Part shown: positions 25,440 through 34,356 of the stretch, piece by piece
Layout: every line of letters begins with the position of its first letter
Position numbering within the stretch: position 1 is the stretch's first letter
NCBI GenBank assembly: GCA_013391385.1
Contig: JACBFI010000020.1
Span: forward strand, 1-63,360
Reading direction: 5' to 3'
DNA from: Sediminibacterium sp. Gen4
GTDB lineage: Bacteria; Bacteroidota; Bacteroidia; Chitinophagales; Chitinophagaceae
Length of the DNA: 63,360 nt
Position numbers and translations under genes: made by a program
Notes under the pieces: generated by a model
Told to the model about the DNA's origin: nothing
The model's input: only the letters and a program-made list of their open reading frames with translations
Databases searched by the model: none

Positions 25440-27563
25440 TTATTTCTTATCAAAAACAAATGAAACTTTATAATCTGATCCTAGTATTAATGCTGCTTCA
25501 AAAGGCTTATTCGTCTTACTACTCACAAACCCTTTCACTGTCCCTGTTTTGCCCTTTTGAATTAACGCCTGAATCTGTGTGTCGGTTAATTTCTTCGATG
25601 CTATCGTCCTCCAGATCGTAAAGGCACATCCTGACTTATACTCAGAGCATCCCGCAGCTTTCTCTCGAATAGTAATAACTCCTTTTTTACATTTCGGGCA
25701 ACCAATACCTGTAGCACCCGGTTGCATAGCTGAAACATTGATAGTTCCTGATTGCTCCAGTATCTCCTTTGTCAATACTGATGTGTATTCGCTAATCTCA
25801 TTCATGAACGTTCCTGCTGAATAAATCTCACAGCGGATATCCTCTAACTTCTTCTCCCACTCTCCCGTTAGTACCGGTTTACTGATACTCTTTTCTTTTA
25901 CTAGATTATACACTTCCAACCCCTTTGGTGTAGGAACAATACTCTTTTTCTGGCGATCAATGTAGCCTATGCTAAACAGCTTACCAATTACAGCCGCCCT
26001 GGTTGCCGGTGTTCCCAATCCGCAGTCCTTCATGGCCGCCCTTAACTCATCATCATCAACTTCCCGTCCCGCTGTCTCCATTGCTTTTAATAGCGTTCCC
26101 TCAGTAAATAAGGGCTGAGGCTTGGTTTTCTTTGCTTCTGTAAAAACTTCCTTTACTGGCAATTCCTCTCCAACCGATAACGCAGGTATAGACTGATTAT
26201 CCTCGCCATCTTCTTCCTCTTTAACACCCCATACAGATCTCCATCCGGGATAAACAATCTGAACACCCCTTGACATGAAATCAAATTCCGGTTTCGGTTC
26301 TATCTTAACCTCAAATACCACTGTTGTTACCATTTTTTTACACGCCTCTCCGAAAGATTCAAGCATACGGCCAACTACCAGGTCATATACTATCTTTTCA
26401 TCTCCTGAAAGCTTTCCGGGCTTGTTCTCGGTAGGTAAAAGCGCATGATGATCCGTTACCTTTCCATCATTGACAGATCGCTTATTCAGCTTCTTTTTAA
26501 TTAACTCTGCCGCCGGTTGCGCAAATGGTTCATACCCCATTGCATTCCTGATCAATCCTGGTACTGTTTCAAATACATCCTCTCCAATATATCTGCTTCC
26601 TGTTCGTGGATAAGTAATCAATTTTTTCTCATACAATTCCTGGGCAATGCGTAGCGTTGCTTCTGCACTTAATCCATTTCGCTTATTGGCATCCTGTTGA
26701 AGCGAACCTAAATCATACAACAATGGCGGCTGCTCTTGCTGTTCCTCCTTTTCAAGTTCCTTCAATTTTACAACCTTCCCCCTTACTCTTCCCTCTAGTG
26801 ACTGTGCTTCCGGTAGATTATTGAAATGGTGAACCTTTCCGCCCTTAATCGCTATAGCACCAAAGGGGATACCCTTCTCCAAACCAATCTTTACCAGGTA
26901 ATAAGGAACAGCTTTAAAGCCCGTATTTGCCAAGTATCTTTCGCAGATCATGGCAAGGGTCGGTGTTTGTACCCTACCTAGAGATAATAAGCCCTTATTT
27001 CCGGACGAAAGCGTTAATGCCTGTGTAGCATTGATACCTACCAACCAATCAGCTTCTGCACGGCATCTTGCAGAATGATATAATGGATCAAAATCTTTAC
27101 CCGGCTTTAATTCATTAATACCGTCTCTGATCGCTTTCTCCGTTAAAGAAGAGATCCACAGACGATCAAATGGTTTTCGGCATCCCAGGTATTCATAGAT
27201 GAACCGGAAGATCAATTCTCCCTCTCTACCTGCATCTGTAGCCACGACAATGCGCTCTACTCGATCCAATAGTTGACCAATGAGTTTTATCTGTTTCTCA
27301 GCTCCTTCATCGTTACTATATCCGCTCTTACCCTTTACCTGTTTAACAGACAGTGAGAAAGATTCGGGAAGTATAGGAAGATTTTCTTTTGACCATGTTG
27401 TAAAACCATACTCTTCTGGTCCAGACAACTGAACAAGATGCCCAAAAGCCCAGGTAACCAAGTAACCATTACCCTCGAGGTATCCACTGCGTACAGTATC
27501 AGCACCTAATATCTTTGCAATTTCTCTACCAACAGATGGTTTTTCAGCTATAACTAATTTCAT
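25440..27563 (-). CDS. topB: DNA topoisomerase III
   Basis: 707 residues, full length for TopB. The Toprim domain starts at once (MKLVIAEKPSVGREIAKILG) with ATDAGREGELIFR near 110-122; the catalytic tyrosine is in LITYPRTGSRYI near 315-326; a Cys-rich C-terminal region (GCPKCKKG..GC..GC) is a partly degenerate zinc ribbon. Type IA topoisomerases on Bacteroidota conjugative elements decatenate or unwind plasmid DNA during transfer and replication. It has its own terminator and lies between arrays C and D. Confidence 0.95.
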   Translation of the reverse strand: MKLVIAEKPSVGREIAKILGADTVRSGYLEGNGYLVTWAFGHLVQLSGPEEYGFTTWSKENLPILPESFSLSVKQVKGKSGYSNDEGAEKQIKLIGQLLDRVERIVVATDAGREGELIFRFIYEYLGCRKPFDRLWISSLTEKAIRDGINELKPGKDFDPLYHSARCRAEADWLVGINATQALTLSSGNKGLLSLGRVQTPTLAMICERYLANTGFKAVPYYLVKIGLEKGIPFGAIAIKGGKVHHFNNLPEAQSLEGRVRGKVVKLKELEKEEQQEQPPLLYDLGSLQQDANKRNGLSAEATLRIAQELYEKKLITYPRTGSRYIGEDVFETVPGLIRNAMGYEPFAQPAAELIKKKLNKRSVNDGKVTDHHALLPTENKPGKLSGDEKIVYDLVVGRMLESFGEACKKMVTTVVFEVKIEPKPEFDFMSRGVQIVYPGWRSVWGVKEEEDGEDNQSIPALSVGEELPVKEVFTEAKKTKPQPLFTEGTLLKAMETAGREVDDDELRAAMKDCGLGTPATRAAVIGKLFSIGYIDRQKKSIVPTPKGLEVYNLVKEKSISKPVLTGEWEKKLEDIRCEIYSAGTFMNEISEYTSVLTKEILEQSGTINVSAMQPGATGIGCPKCKKGVITIREKAAGCSEYKSGCAFTIWRTIASKKLTDTQIQALIQKGKTGTVKGFVSSKTNKPFEAALILGSDYKVSFVFDKK

Positions 27564-27582
27564 ACATCAATTTTTGTGTTTT

Positions 27583-27701
27583 ATTCGACTATTTTTCACA
27601 GCTGCAGGAAGATCCGGACGCTGGCCAAGCCATCAACAGTCGACTATTTTCGCTGAGGCCTGGTGATCGAGCTGCCGGCACCGGTGATTTTCATTCGACC
27701 G
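27583..27701. repeat. Array D: three TCGAC motifs at 55-bp spacing, palindrome-rich
   Basis: TCGAC at 27585, 27640 and 27695. Fillings contain CAGCTG, CTGCAG, TCCGGA, TGGCCA, GTCGAC, AGGCCT, GCCGGC and ACCGGT. Its second unit is about 85% identical to the second unit of array E, so these two share descent. It begins 20 bp upstream of the topB start and its third motif ends 3 bp from the stop of the gene at 27702. Confidence 0.93.
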
Positions 27702-28679
27702 TTAATAACAGTAATTGTAGAAATAACTGATCCGGTGCGGTGTTGATTTTGGTACCTGTGAATCCGCAGCCCAAATCAATGCACTCAATGTAGTATTCGC
27801 CTGATTTGCTGATCTGCCTAGTGCTGTATTGATCATACTAAACGTTAATGTTCCTGATGCCGGTAACCTATTACCGGGAGCAATATAAATTGATCCTGAT
27901 CCCCCACTTGTCCCACACACATTCTGTGCAACAGCATAGTAAGTTCCGCTCGTAGTGGTAGAGGTAGAAGATCCTGATGTATAGTAACCACCATTTAAAT
28001 ACCAAAGAATATTTCCTGATCCACTGGCACTTAATGTTGCACTCTGACCAGGACAGATTTTGTAACTATTTGTTGAAATAGACGGAGCACCAGGTACAGT
28101 TAACTCAACTACAGAGGCACCGCCACTACTCGATGATATACCGCAACTATTCTGCTCTGTAACGGTATAAGTACCGCCACTACTCGCAGAATAACTATTA
28201 CCAAAACCTGTTACAGGACTTCCATCACGGTACCACTGATAAGATCCTGATCCTCCTGATGCCGTTAATGATTGACTACCACTAGGACATATTTCAGCAT
28301 ACCCGGGTGATATCGTCGGCTGACCCGGTGTGTTCAATCTTGATATCACAAAGTCTTTTGTATCAGAATAAGAACCAGAAGTGACGCTAATACGGATATA
28401 ATGACCAACAGTTAAAGACGTTGATTGTGAGAAACTGAAATTACTTGTAAAAACTGTTCCTGAAAAAATAACCGGGTTCAATGAAGGGTTCGAAGAAGCA
28501 CCAATTCTTACTGAATAATTTTGTGCAGATCCGGTAAATGCATAGCTATAGAAGGTAACAGTTCCACTTCCATATTCGGAATCACATACATAAGCCACAT
28601 GACCCGAAATGCTTACCTGAGCATCGATTCGAGGAATCGTAAAAAGTGTCATCAAACAAAGAATGATTTTTATTTTCAT
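27702..28679 (-). CDS. Secreted Ig-like protein with a fibre-type C-terminus
   Basis: 325 residues with a signal peptide (about 1-20, ending IDAQ). Residues 21-195 match the start of the giant adhesin at 42477-48869 almost module for module (VSISGHVAYVC..., then Ig-like SGSYQWYRDGSPV units). The end (LTFSMINTALGRSANQANTTLSALIW...ISYFYNY) resembles the N-T-x-L-G module seen at the ends of phage tail and cell-surface fibres of Bacteroidota. It has no T9SS sorting domain. Last gene of the long surface operon. Confidence 0.7.
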   Translation of the reverse strand: MKIKIILCLMTLFTIPRIDAQVSISGHVAYVCDSEYGSGTVTFYSYAFTGSAQNYSVRIGASSNPSLNPVIFSGTVFTSNFSFSQSTSLTVGHYIRISVTSGSYSDTKDFVISRLNTPGQPTISPGYAEICPSGSQSLTASGGSGSYQWYRDGSPVTGFGNSYSASSGGTYTVTEQNSCGISSSSGGASVVELTVPGAPSISTNSYKICPGQSATLSASGSGNILWYLNGGYYTSGSSTSTTTSGTYYAVAQNVCGTSGGSGSIYIAPGNRLPASGTLTFSMINTALGRSANQANTTLSALIWAADSQVPKSTPHRISYFYNYCY

Positions 28680-28689
28680 AACCCTTGCT

Positions 28690-31578
28690 TTACTTTTTGG
28701 ATACAGAAATAGTTTTTCTTACCTGTTGTGGCTTCATGTTCTTTTCCAGATCATTTACACGCTTTAATAAAGACTCTATCACTTTTCCATTCTCTTCATT
28801 CTTTTTACGCAACTCATCCACCAAATCCATTTGTTCTTTTTGCGCTTCAATTAAAACTGCAATGATCTTCTCATACTCTACTACTTTATATTTTGTTTCG
28901 TCTTTTTCTCCAAGAGGTGAATGAAATAATAACTTGGTTTCCTTAACTACTTCTGGAAGAACCTTTTCTACGTCCTGTGCTTTCAATCCAATATCATGTT
29001 TCCCAGTACTCTTCCAATCAAAATAATATCCGTTTAGTTTACGCACAATATCAGAAGCACCAGTAATTCGTTTCATGTTCTTTTTTAACCTCACATCTGA
29101 TGGTGTAGAAGTAAATCCGATAATATCGCCTCCTGCATTGACAGAACCGGCAGCGTAAATATTTTGATCAACAAAAAAATGTTTACTGCCATATGTGCGC
29201 ACATATGTGGCATCGGTCATATAGATTCCTCCTCCATAGTCTTGATTATACCATCCAGTAGCTCCGTAAGTTCTTAACCAATTAGAAGTATAAATTGTAG
29301 AAAACGTTGGAGAAGCATCTGACCTTACTGATTGGTTGAACCAGGAACTCGTCCAAGCTCCAGCCCAACCCATATACAAATCACCATTAGACCCCAGATA
29401 AGCAGAACCGTACCAGGAATCCCAAAGAGTAAGATTGCTCGGCCTTCCTGAAATTCCTGACCAGGGTACAGATCCCGCACTATTTGCATACCTTACCCCA
29501 AGATCACTGGCTTCAACCCAACCACTACCAGAATATGCCCCATTGTTATAGACTAATCTACCCAAGTAAGAATAATATACATGCATACTAGAGGCTTCTC
29601 TCCATGCAGCAGCACCTGAATATGCGCCATTATCATAAATATATCTACCATAGGTCGCATTTGTGGCATTTGTGGCATTGGTTGCACTATTCGCTGTGTT
29701 AGCACTATTTGCATAATTCACACTGAAATTCGATGGATTCCATACATAATGATTGATCCCATCATTAGAACCCCATAACCAAGTAGGTTGTCCACTCTGA
29801 CCACTCCAATAGAAATTCATGTCTGCTCCATCCGATCTGCGCGGATACGCACGACCATTAGTCGTGATCCATCCTCCATAGTTTCCTAAATCATTAGTAA
29901 ACTGGGAAAGAGATCCAGGACGGCCACTAACATTTGACCAACTCACACTACCTGCTGAGTTTGCATAGTTTACTGACTGTGAACTGATATTTCCTGAGTG
30001 AATAAATTCTCTCCATCCATTCCAAGAACCAGCATCACCATTGCGAGTTCTGAACCCAATATTGTTTCCACCTGAATAAGAAGCAGATAATTGTAAACCA
30101 TAACCACCGGCATCAAAATGTGCCAATGGTCCTGAGTAAGGTGCATTATTGGCGTAACTAAAGCCTGATTTACTACCACCAATCGTATTGGCATCATAAC
30201 CAGGATAATTTACCCATCCATCATACCACTTGTTATAACCAACATCATTACTCAGCTGACTGATAACAGTCGGTATCGTAGGTCGATTATTCAAGTCATT
30301 ATAATTGCCAGTTGTGGCTACTGTATGAAAGGACGGCTTACCTGAAATATTATTCCATGTTAAAGAAGCACCTGTAATGTATCCAGGATCATTGCTTAAT
30401 TGACTCAACGCAGTTGGAATCGTCGGTCGATTACTCAAATCATTATAATTACCTGAAGTAGCAACAGTATGAAAAGAAGGCTTACCGCTAATATTACTCC
30501 ATGTTAATGATGATGTAGTAATATAACCAGGATCGTTTGTCAACTGACTTAATGCGGTTGGAATCGATGGTCGATTATTCAAATCATTATAATTACCTGA
30601 AGTTGCAACAGCGTGAAAAGAAGGCTTGCCAGTAATATTACTCCAGGTTAATGACGTATTCGTTATAAATCCCAAATCATTTGAAAGGTCGCTTACTGCC
30701 GTTGGAATAAATGGCTTGTTGTTTAAAGTATTGTAATTACCAGAAGTCGCTACACCATGAAAATTTGGTTTACCAGAAATATTATTCCAGGTAAGGGATG
30801 AAAGCGTAATGAAATTCGCATCATTACTTAATTGACTTAATGCAGTTGGAATGGATGGTCGATTAGTTAAATCATTGTAATTTCCTGTTGTAGCAACTGC
30901 ATGAAAAGATGGCTTGCCGCTGATATTGCTCCACGTAAGAGCAGCATTAGTAATAAATCCAGGATCGTTAGTCAACTGACTTAAAGCCGTTGGAATATTA
31001 GGCTTATTCAAAAGATCATTATAATCTCCTGATGTTGCAACAATATGAAAAGAAGGTTTGCCCGTAATATTACTCCACGTTAGGGATGTTGTCGTAATGA
31101 ATCCTACATCATTTGTTAACTGACTAACCAATGTTGGAATACTCGGCTTATTAAGTAGATCATTATAATCCCCACTAAGCGCAACAGCAGCAAATGTAGG
31201 CTTACCCACAATCTTTGACCACAAAAGATCTCCTATGGCTGCAAGTGTTTCCCAAACACCATTTTGGCGAACGTAAAACTTATTGTCCTGGTTGTTATAA
31301 ACAGCCATACCATCCACTGGAGCGACAATAGCAGAAAGAGAACCCACTCGATTAAACAGGAATGCTTTATCAGTCCCTGCCAATTCCAATGCAACACTGG
31401 TATTATTGATCATCGTTGCATTACCAATCACCATACCCGAAACAGCGACAATCTTCTTATCGTTCATGTTCAAATCCTTTTCGGCCTTGTGAGTACCCAG
31501 GTTATCTCCCGTCCGGGTTTGTGCCTTAATACTAAAGCAGGATAGAATCATTAAACCAACTAATATATATCTAGTCAT
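28690..31578 (-). CDS. Secreted tail-fibre-like protein with Peptidase_S74 chaperone end
   Basis: 962 residues. Signal peptide 1-20; a head shared with the next gene (GDNLGTHKAEKDLNM, NNQDNKFYVRQNGVW); seven 48-residue repeats (ISGKPSFHAVATSGNYNDL...IPTALSQLTNDPGYIT, about 122-458); knob-like and ANSA-rich fibre segments; then the S74 intramolecular chaperone from about 860, with the self-cleavage motif SDVRLKKN and a C-terminal coiled coil. Such architecture is typical of phage tail fibres and trimeric surface fibres. The signal peptide shows that this one is exported by the cell and not built into a phage. Likely role: attachment to a surface or to recipient cells. Confidence 0.82.
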   Translation of the reverse strand: MTRYILVGLMILSCFSIKAQTRTGDNLGTHKAEKDLNMNDKKIVAVSGMVIGNATMINNTSVALELAGTDKAFLFNRVGSLSAIVAPVDGMAVYNNQDNKFYVRQNGVWETLAAIGDLLWSKIVGKPTFAAVALSGDYNDLLNKPSIPTLVSQLTNDVGFITTTSLTWSNITGKPSFHIVATSGDYNDLLNKPNIPTALSQLTNDPGFITNAALTWSNISGKPSFHAVATTGNYNDLTNRPSIPTALSQLSNDANFITLSSLTWNNISGKPNFHGVATSGNYNTLNNKPFIPTAVSDLSNDLGFITNTSLTWSNITGKPSFHAVATSGNYNDLNNRPSIPTALSQLTNDPGYITTSSLTWSNISGKPSFHTVATSGNYNDLSNRPTIPTALSQLSNDPGYITGASLTWNNISGKPSFHTVATTGNYNDLNNRPTIPTVISQLSNDVGYNKWYDGWVNYPGYDANTIGGSKSGFSYANNAPYSGPLAHFDAGGYGLQLSASYSGGNNIGFRTRNGDAGSWNGWREFIHSGNISSQSVNYANSAGSVSWSNVSGRPGSLSQFTNDLGNYGGWITTNGRAYPRRSDGADMNFYWSGQSGQPTWLWGSNDGINHYVWNPSNFSVNYANSANTANSATNATNATNATYGRYIYDNGAYSGAAAWREASSMHVYYSYLGRLVYNNGAYSGSGWVEASDLGVRYANSAGSVPWSGISGRPSNLTLWDSWYGSAYLGSNGDLYMGWAGAWTSSWFNQSVRSDASPTFSTIYTSNWLRTYGATGWYNQDYGGGIYMTDATYVRTYGSKHFFVDQNIYAAGSVNAGGDIIGFTSTPSDVRLKKNMKRITGASDIVRKLNGYYFDWKSTGKHDIGLKAQDVEKVLPEVVKETKLLFHSPLGEKDETKYKVVEYEKIIAVLIEAQKEQMDLVDELRKKNEENGKVIESLLKRVNDLEKNMKPQQVRKTISVSKK
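30204..31215 (-). repeat. Seven tandem 144-bp repeats in the fibre gene
   Basis: Seven in-frame 48-codon units encode the fibre shaft. Units differ by scattered substitutions and all keep the ISGKP...GNYNDL...LTNDPGYIT pattern; the last one is truncated. Such repeats can expand or contract by slippage and change fibre length. Confidence 0.85.
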
Positions 31579-31580
31579 GG

Positions 31581-32567
31581 TTACTTTCTTATGAATGTTA
31601 CATTCAATTTCTTACCATCAATCGCAACTGGTGCAAAAGATGGATCTTGTGGATTACGGATGTCAGACATGATCACCTTTACAGTATTATCAGCTGTAGC
31701 AATAGCACTCATGATGCTCAGTCCAGTGAATGAACTCTGATCATCACTAAGGAAATTAACAACCACCCCATCATCTTTCTTTACACCACTGATAGTAAGT
31801 GTTACAGTTACCATAACATTATCCTCAGTAAAAGAGGCACTCGTTCCAACCGGAACATCGATCAAGAGTTTATTAATCGATCCTGCAATCAATGCAGATT
31901 TCTTAACAGCACCTGTAGCATCCTGTACCAGGATTACATCGTTAACATCATTAGAGAGTGTTAAACCACTTAGTATGGCAGCACCGGTAACAGTAACATT
32001 ATTGAGCTTAGTGTTTCCCGTAAAATCCTTGTCCCCACCGATTCTCTGAGCAACAGCAGTTAATACACCGGGATAATTCTCATCTGCAGGTTGAAGGGTA
32101 ATAGTAATATCACCCTTATTGGAAGAAAGCACCAAACCGTTGGCATTTGGGGTAGTGCCAACGGAAGCAGCTGTAAGACTTACAACAATATCTCCCATGG
32201 TTCCAAATGTGACCCAAACCCCGTTCTGGCGAACATAGAATTTATTATCCTGATTGTTGTAAACAGCCATACCATCCACAGGTGTTACTACAGCTGCAAG
32301 AGTTGCGACCCTATTAAATAGAATTGCTTTGTCATTACCGGCCAGTTCAAGCGATACACTAGCATTACCAAGCGTAGCCGATCCAATAGCAACCCCATCA
32401 ACATTCAGGATCTTTTTTTGATTCATGTTCAAATCCTTATCAGCCTTGTGAGTACCCAGGTTATCTCCTATTTTAACCTGGGCTTTACTCATTGAAACCA
32501 TTGTAACAGTTAACAAGGCTAATAGTAAGGATTTGATGAAAATTGGCGTTTTCATTTTGTGGTTCAT
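31581..32567 (-). CDS. Secreted fibre-associated protein
   Basis: 328 residues with an N-terminal signal peptide; a second ATG 4 codons in (32555) is an equal start. The first 120 residues are a close paralogue of the head of the neighbouring fibre (GDNLGTHKADKDLNMNQKK, PVDGMAVYNNQDNKFYVRQ). The rest is beta-rich with no known domain. Two bp separate it from the fibre gene, so they are co-expressed; it may be a base or a shorter relative of the fibre. Confidence 0.72.
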   Translation of the reverse strand: MNHKMKTPIFIKSLLLALLTVTMVSMSKAQVKIGDNLGTHKADKDLNMNQKKILNVDGVAIGSATLGNASVSLELAGNDKAILFNRVATLAAVVTPVDGMAVYNNQDNKFYVRQNGVWVTFGTMGDIVVSLTAASVGTTPNANGLVLSSNKGDITITLQPADENYPGVLTAVAQRIGGDKDFTGNTKLNNVTVTGAAILSGLTLSNDVNDVILVQDATGAVKKSALIAGSINKLLIDVPVGTSASFTEDNVMVTVTLTISGVKKDDGVVVNFLSDDQSSFTGLSIMSAIATADNTVKVIMSDIRNPQDPSFAPVAIDGKKLNVTFIRK

Positions 32568-32581
32568 TTTAAATGGATTTA

Positions 32582-33484
32582 TTATTTAACGATAAGAATT
32601 GAAAATTTTCTTCGGCTTAATACTGCCGGTTGATCTTGTAGATTGCTTAGTCTGATGGTTACCTCTCCATTAACTGCGACAAAAGCAGAATACACATTGA
32701 ATCCTATATTATCTTCTACACTGGTTACAAATACAGGATCTCCAACCTCTACCTCTGGTATCAATATCTTCGTTGTTACCAATGAAGTTGCTGGAATAAT
32801 AGTATCACCGGTAACAGTAGCATACAGCGTCACCACCCTGAGCACACCACTTACTAGCCTTGTATTCTTCACCTCAGTCCATGCTACCTGCCCGGAGGAA
32901 TCAGTAGTTAACAAACTTCCTGATTTTCCACCTTTAAAGCCGATGTTAGCATTGTTCGTTCCCAGTACTACATTATTCATAGAATTGCCTCCGTTTACCG
33001 TTAATAGACCTGTAGTATTAAGAGACGAACTGATGATATTAGCCTGATTAGAGTTTCCTGCATATAAAGCATATGGTACACTCCATAATTGTGTTGTACC
33101 GATATCAGTATAGTTTAGTGATGGATCAAACCATTTAATACTTGTATTCGATGGAATAACGGTCTTAAGATTAAGATAAAATAGATCCTTACCCCAATCA
33201 ATAGCGTATAAACTCATTTCACCGCTTATTCGTGTTCCTTGACCAATAATAATAGAAAAGATTCCATCATCATTCGTTCTTACTTGATGTACTTCCTCAT
33301 AAGAAACAGAACCGGTTGGTAAAGAACGAATGATCCGACATTTCACATAAGCGTCAGTCGATTTTGCAAGAACACCATTATTATCCTTAATAATGGATTG
33401 AAACGGAAACCCGGCAGGTGCCTGGCTTATTCCCGTTAAACTTGCCAACAACGACAGAATTAGAACTTTAATTTTAGTTGCCAT
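32582..33484 (-). CDS. Secreted fibre-module protein
   Basis: 300 residues. Signal peptide 1-20, then the widespread Bacteroidota surface module PAGFPFQSIIKDNNGVLAKS...VSYEEVHQVRTNDDGIFSIIIGQGT...IDWGKDLFYLNLKT...TQLWSVPYALYA (about 22-140). The end is beta-rich without a known domain. This module often precedes fibre or adhesin parts and is secreted. Overlaps the next upstream gene's stop by 11 bp. Confidence 0.75.
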   Translation of the reverse strand: MATKIKVLILSLLASLTGISQAPAGFPFQSIIKDNNGVLAKSTDAYVKCRIIRSLPTGSVSYEEVHQVRTNDDGIFSIIIGQGTRISGEMSLYAIDWGKDLFYLNLKTVIPSNTSIKWFDPSLNYTDIGTTQLWSVPYALYAGNSNQANIISSSLNTTGLLTVNGGNSMNNVVLGTNNANIGFKGGKSGSLLTTDSSGQVAWTEVKNTRLVSGVLRVVTLYATVTGDTIIPATSLVTTKILIPEVEVGDPVFVTSVEDNIGFNVYSAFVAVNGEVTIRLSNLQDQPAVLSRRKFSILIVK

Positions 33485-34001
33485 TGAGCTTAATGATTTT
33501 AATAGTTTTTATTTCGCCTTGAAACTGAACCTTTGCATAATAGAATCCTGCTGCTTGATTACGTAGATCAACTCTCAAACCAACCCTTAAATCGGCTATT
33601 ACAATATCTCTAGCTTTAATCACTTGACCCAGAGCGTTCGTTACAATCAGAGATCCTTTTAGAAAATTATAAGTATCAAAACACCCACTACTTCTAATAA
33701 ACGTAAAGTCTCTTGTTGGGTTTGGATATCCGATCAATTCACAGGAATTGAACTTGCTAATTACCTCAGGACATACAGGAGTAAACCTTCCCGAAACTTT
33801 TACTTTCTTATTGATTACTCCCAATCCGCTTTCTAATTGAAGACATTTTCCATTATTAAAAAAAGCGTAATTAATATGAGAAGGTGCAGAATTTGTTAAT
33901 GATCCTATGCTGCCTAGAACATAAGGAACTTTCATCTGCCCGTATGAAGACAATCCAACTATTAACAGTGATGTGATTATGATAACTCTACTTAATGACA
34001 T
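33474..34001 (-). CDS. Small T9SS type A-sorted protein
   Basis: 175 residues: signal peptide 1-21, a short middle with two Cys, and a type A T9SS sorting domain at about 90-175 (YPNPTRDFTFIRS, VTNALGQVIKARD, NQAAGFYYAKVQFQGEIKTIKIIKL). Cargo with this end crosses the outer membrane by the type IX system and is cut or anchored by the sortase PorU. It overlaps the gene at 33988 by 14 bp. Confidence 0.8.
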   Translation of the reverse strand: MSLSRVIIITSLLIVGLSSYGQMKVPYVLGSIGSLTNSAPSHINYAFFNNGKCLQLESGLGVINKKVKVSGRFTPVCPEVISKFNSCELIGYPNPTRDFTFIRSSGCFDTYNFLKGSLIVTNALGQVIKARDIVIADLRVGLRVDLRNQAAGFYYAKVQFQGEIKTIKIIKLNGN

Positions 34002-34356
34002 GATAAGTAATTTTAGGTGCTGTTGAGTCGTCTAATCTTTGTTTTATCAATAGATCTTTCTTTATTGAAATAATCTTATAATCAGTTACCAAAGTGTCTT
34101 TCCCTTTGAAATGTGTTTCTCTCAACACCCCTGAAATAGGTAATATCCACCATCCCCAACTACTATCGCTATCTGCAAATCTTCTAGGATATTCCCAGTA
34201 ATAGGTTCGAGTAATACCACTATCACGATTCTCCCAAGACTTGTTGGTCCACTCAGTTAATAATTGTTCCACATCGTCAACCCATAATAAATTCTTTTGG
34301 CAGGAAATAGCCATAAGAAGGAAGGACAGGAATATTAGTGTTTTACATTTTTTCAT
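33988..34356 (-). CDS. Small lipoprotein
   Basis: 122 residues with a lipoprotein signal (FLLMAISC, Cys at about 19). The middle is rich in Trp and Tyr (TYYWEYPRRFADSDSSWGWW). No known family. Its start overlaps the traN-like stop by 4 bp, so it belongs to the transfer/surface operon and may be an envelope accessory. Confidence 0.65.
   Translation of the reverse strand: MKKCKTLIFLSFLLMAISCQKNLLWVDDVEQLLTEWTNKSWENRDSGITRTYYWEYPRRFADSDSSWGWWILPISGVLRETHFKGKDTLVTDYKIISIKKDLLIKQRLDDSTAPKITYHVIK

Noticed and set aside
25440-27563. Chromosomal origin of the topB block
   Set aside because: TopB is a usual gene of Bacteroidota conjugative elements and the sequence closes into one circle.
30204-31215. 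CRISPR-like or satellite DNA in the 144-bp repeats
   Set aside because: The repeats are in frame and encode fibre-shaft units, so they are protein repeats.
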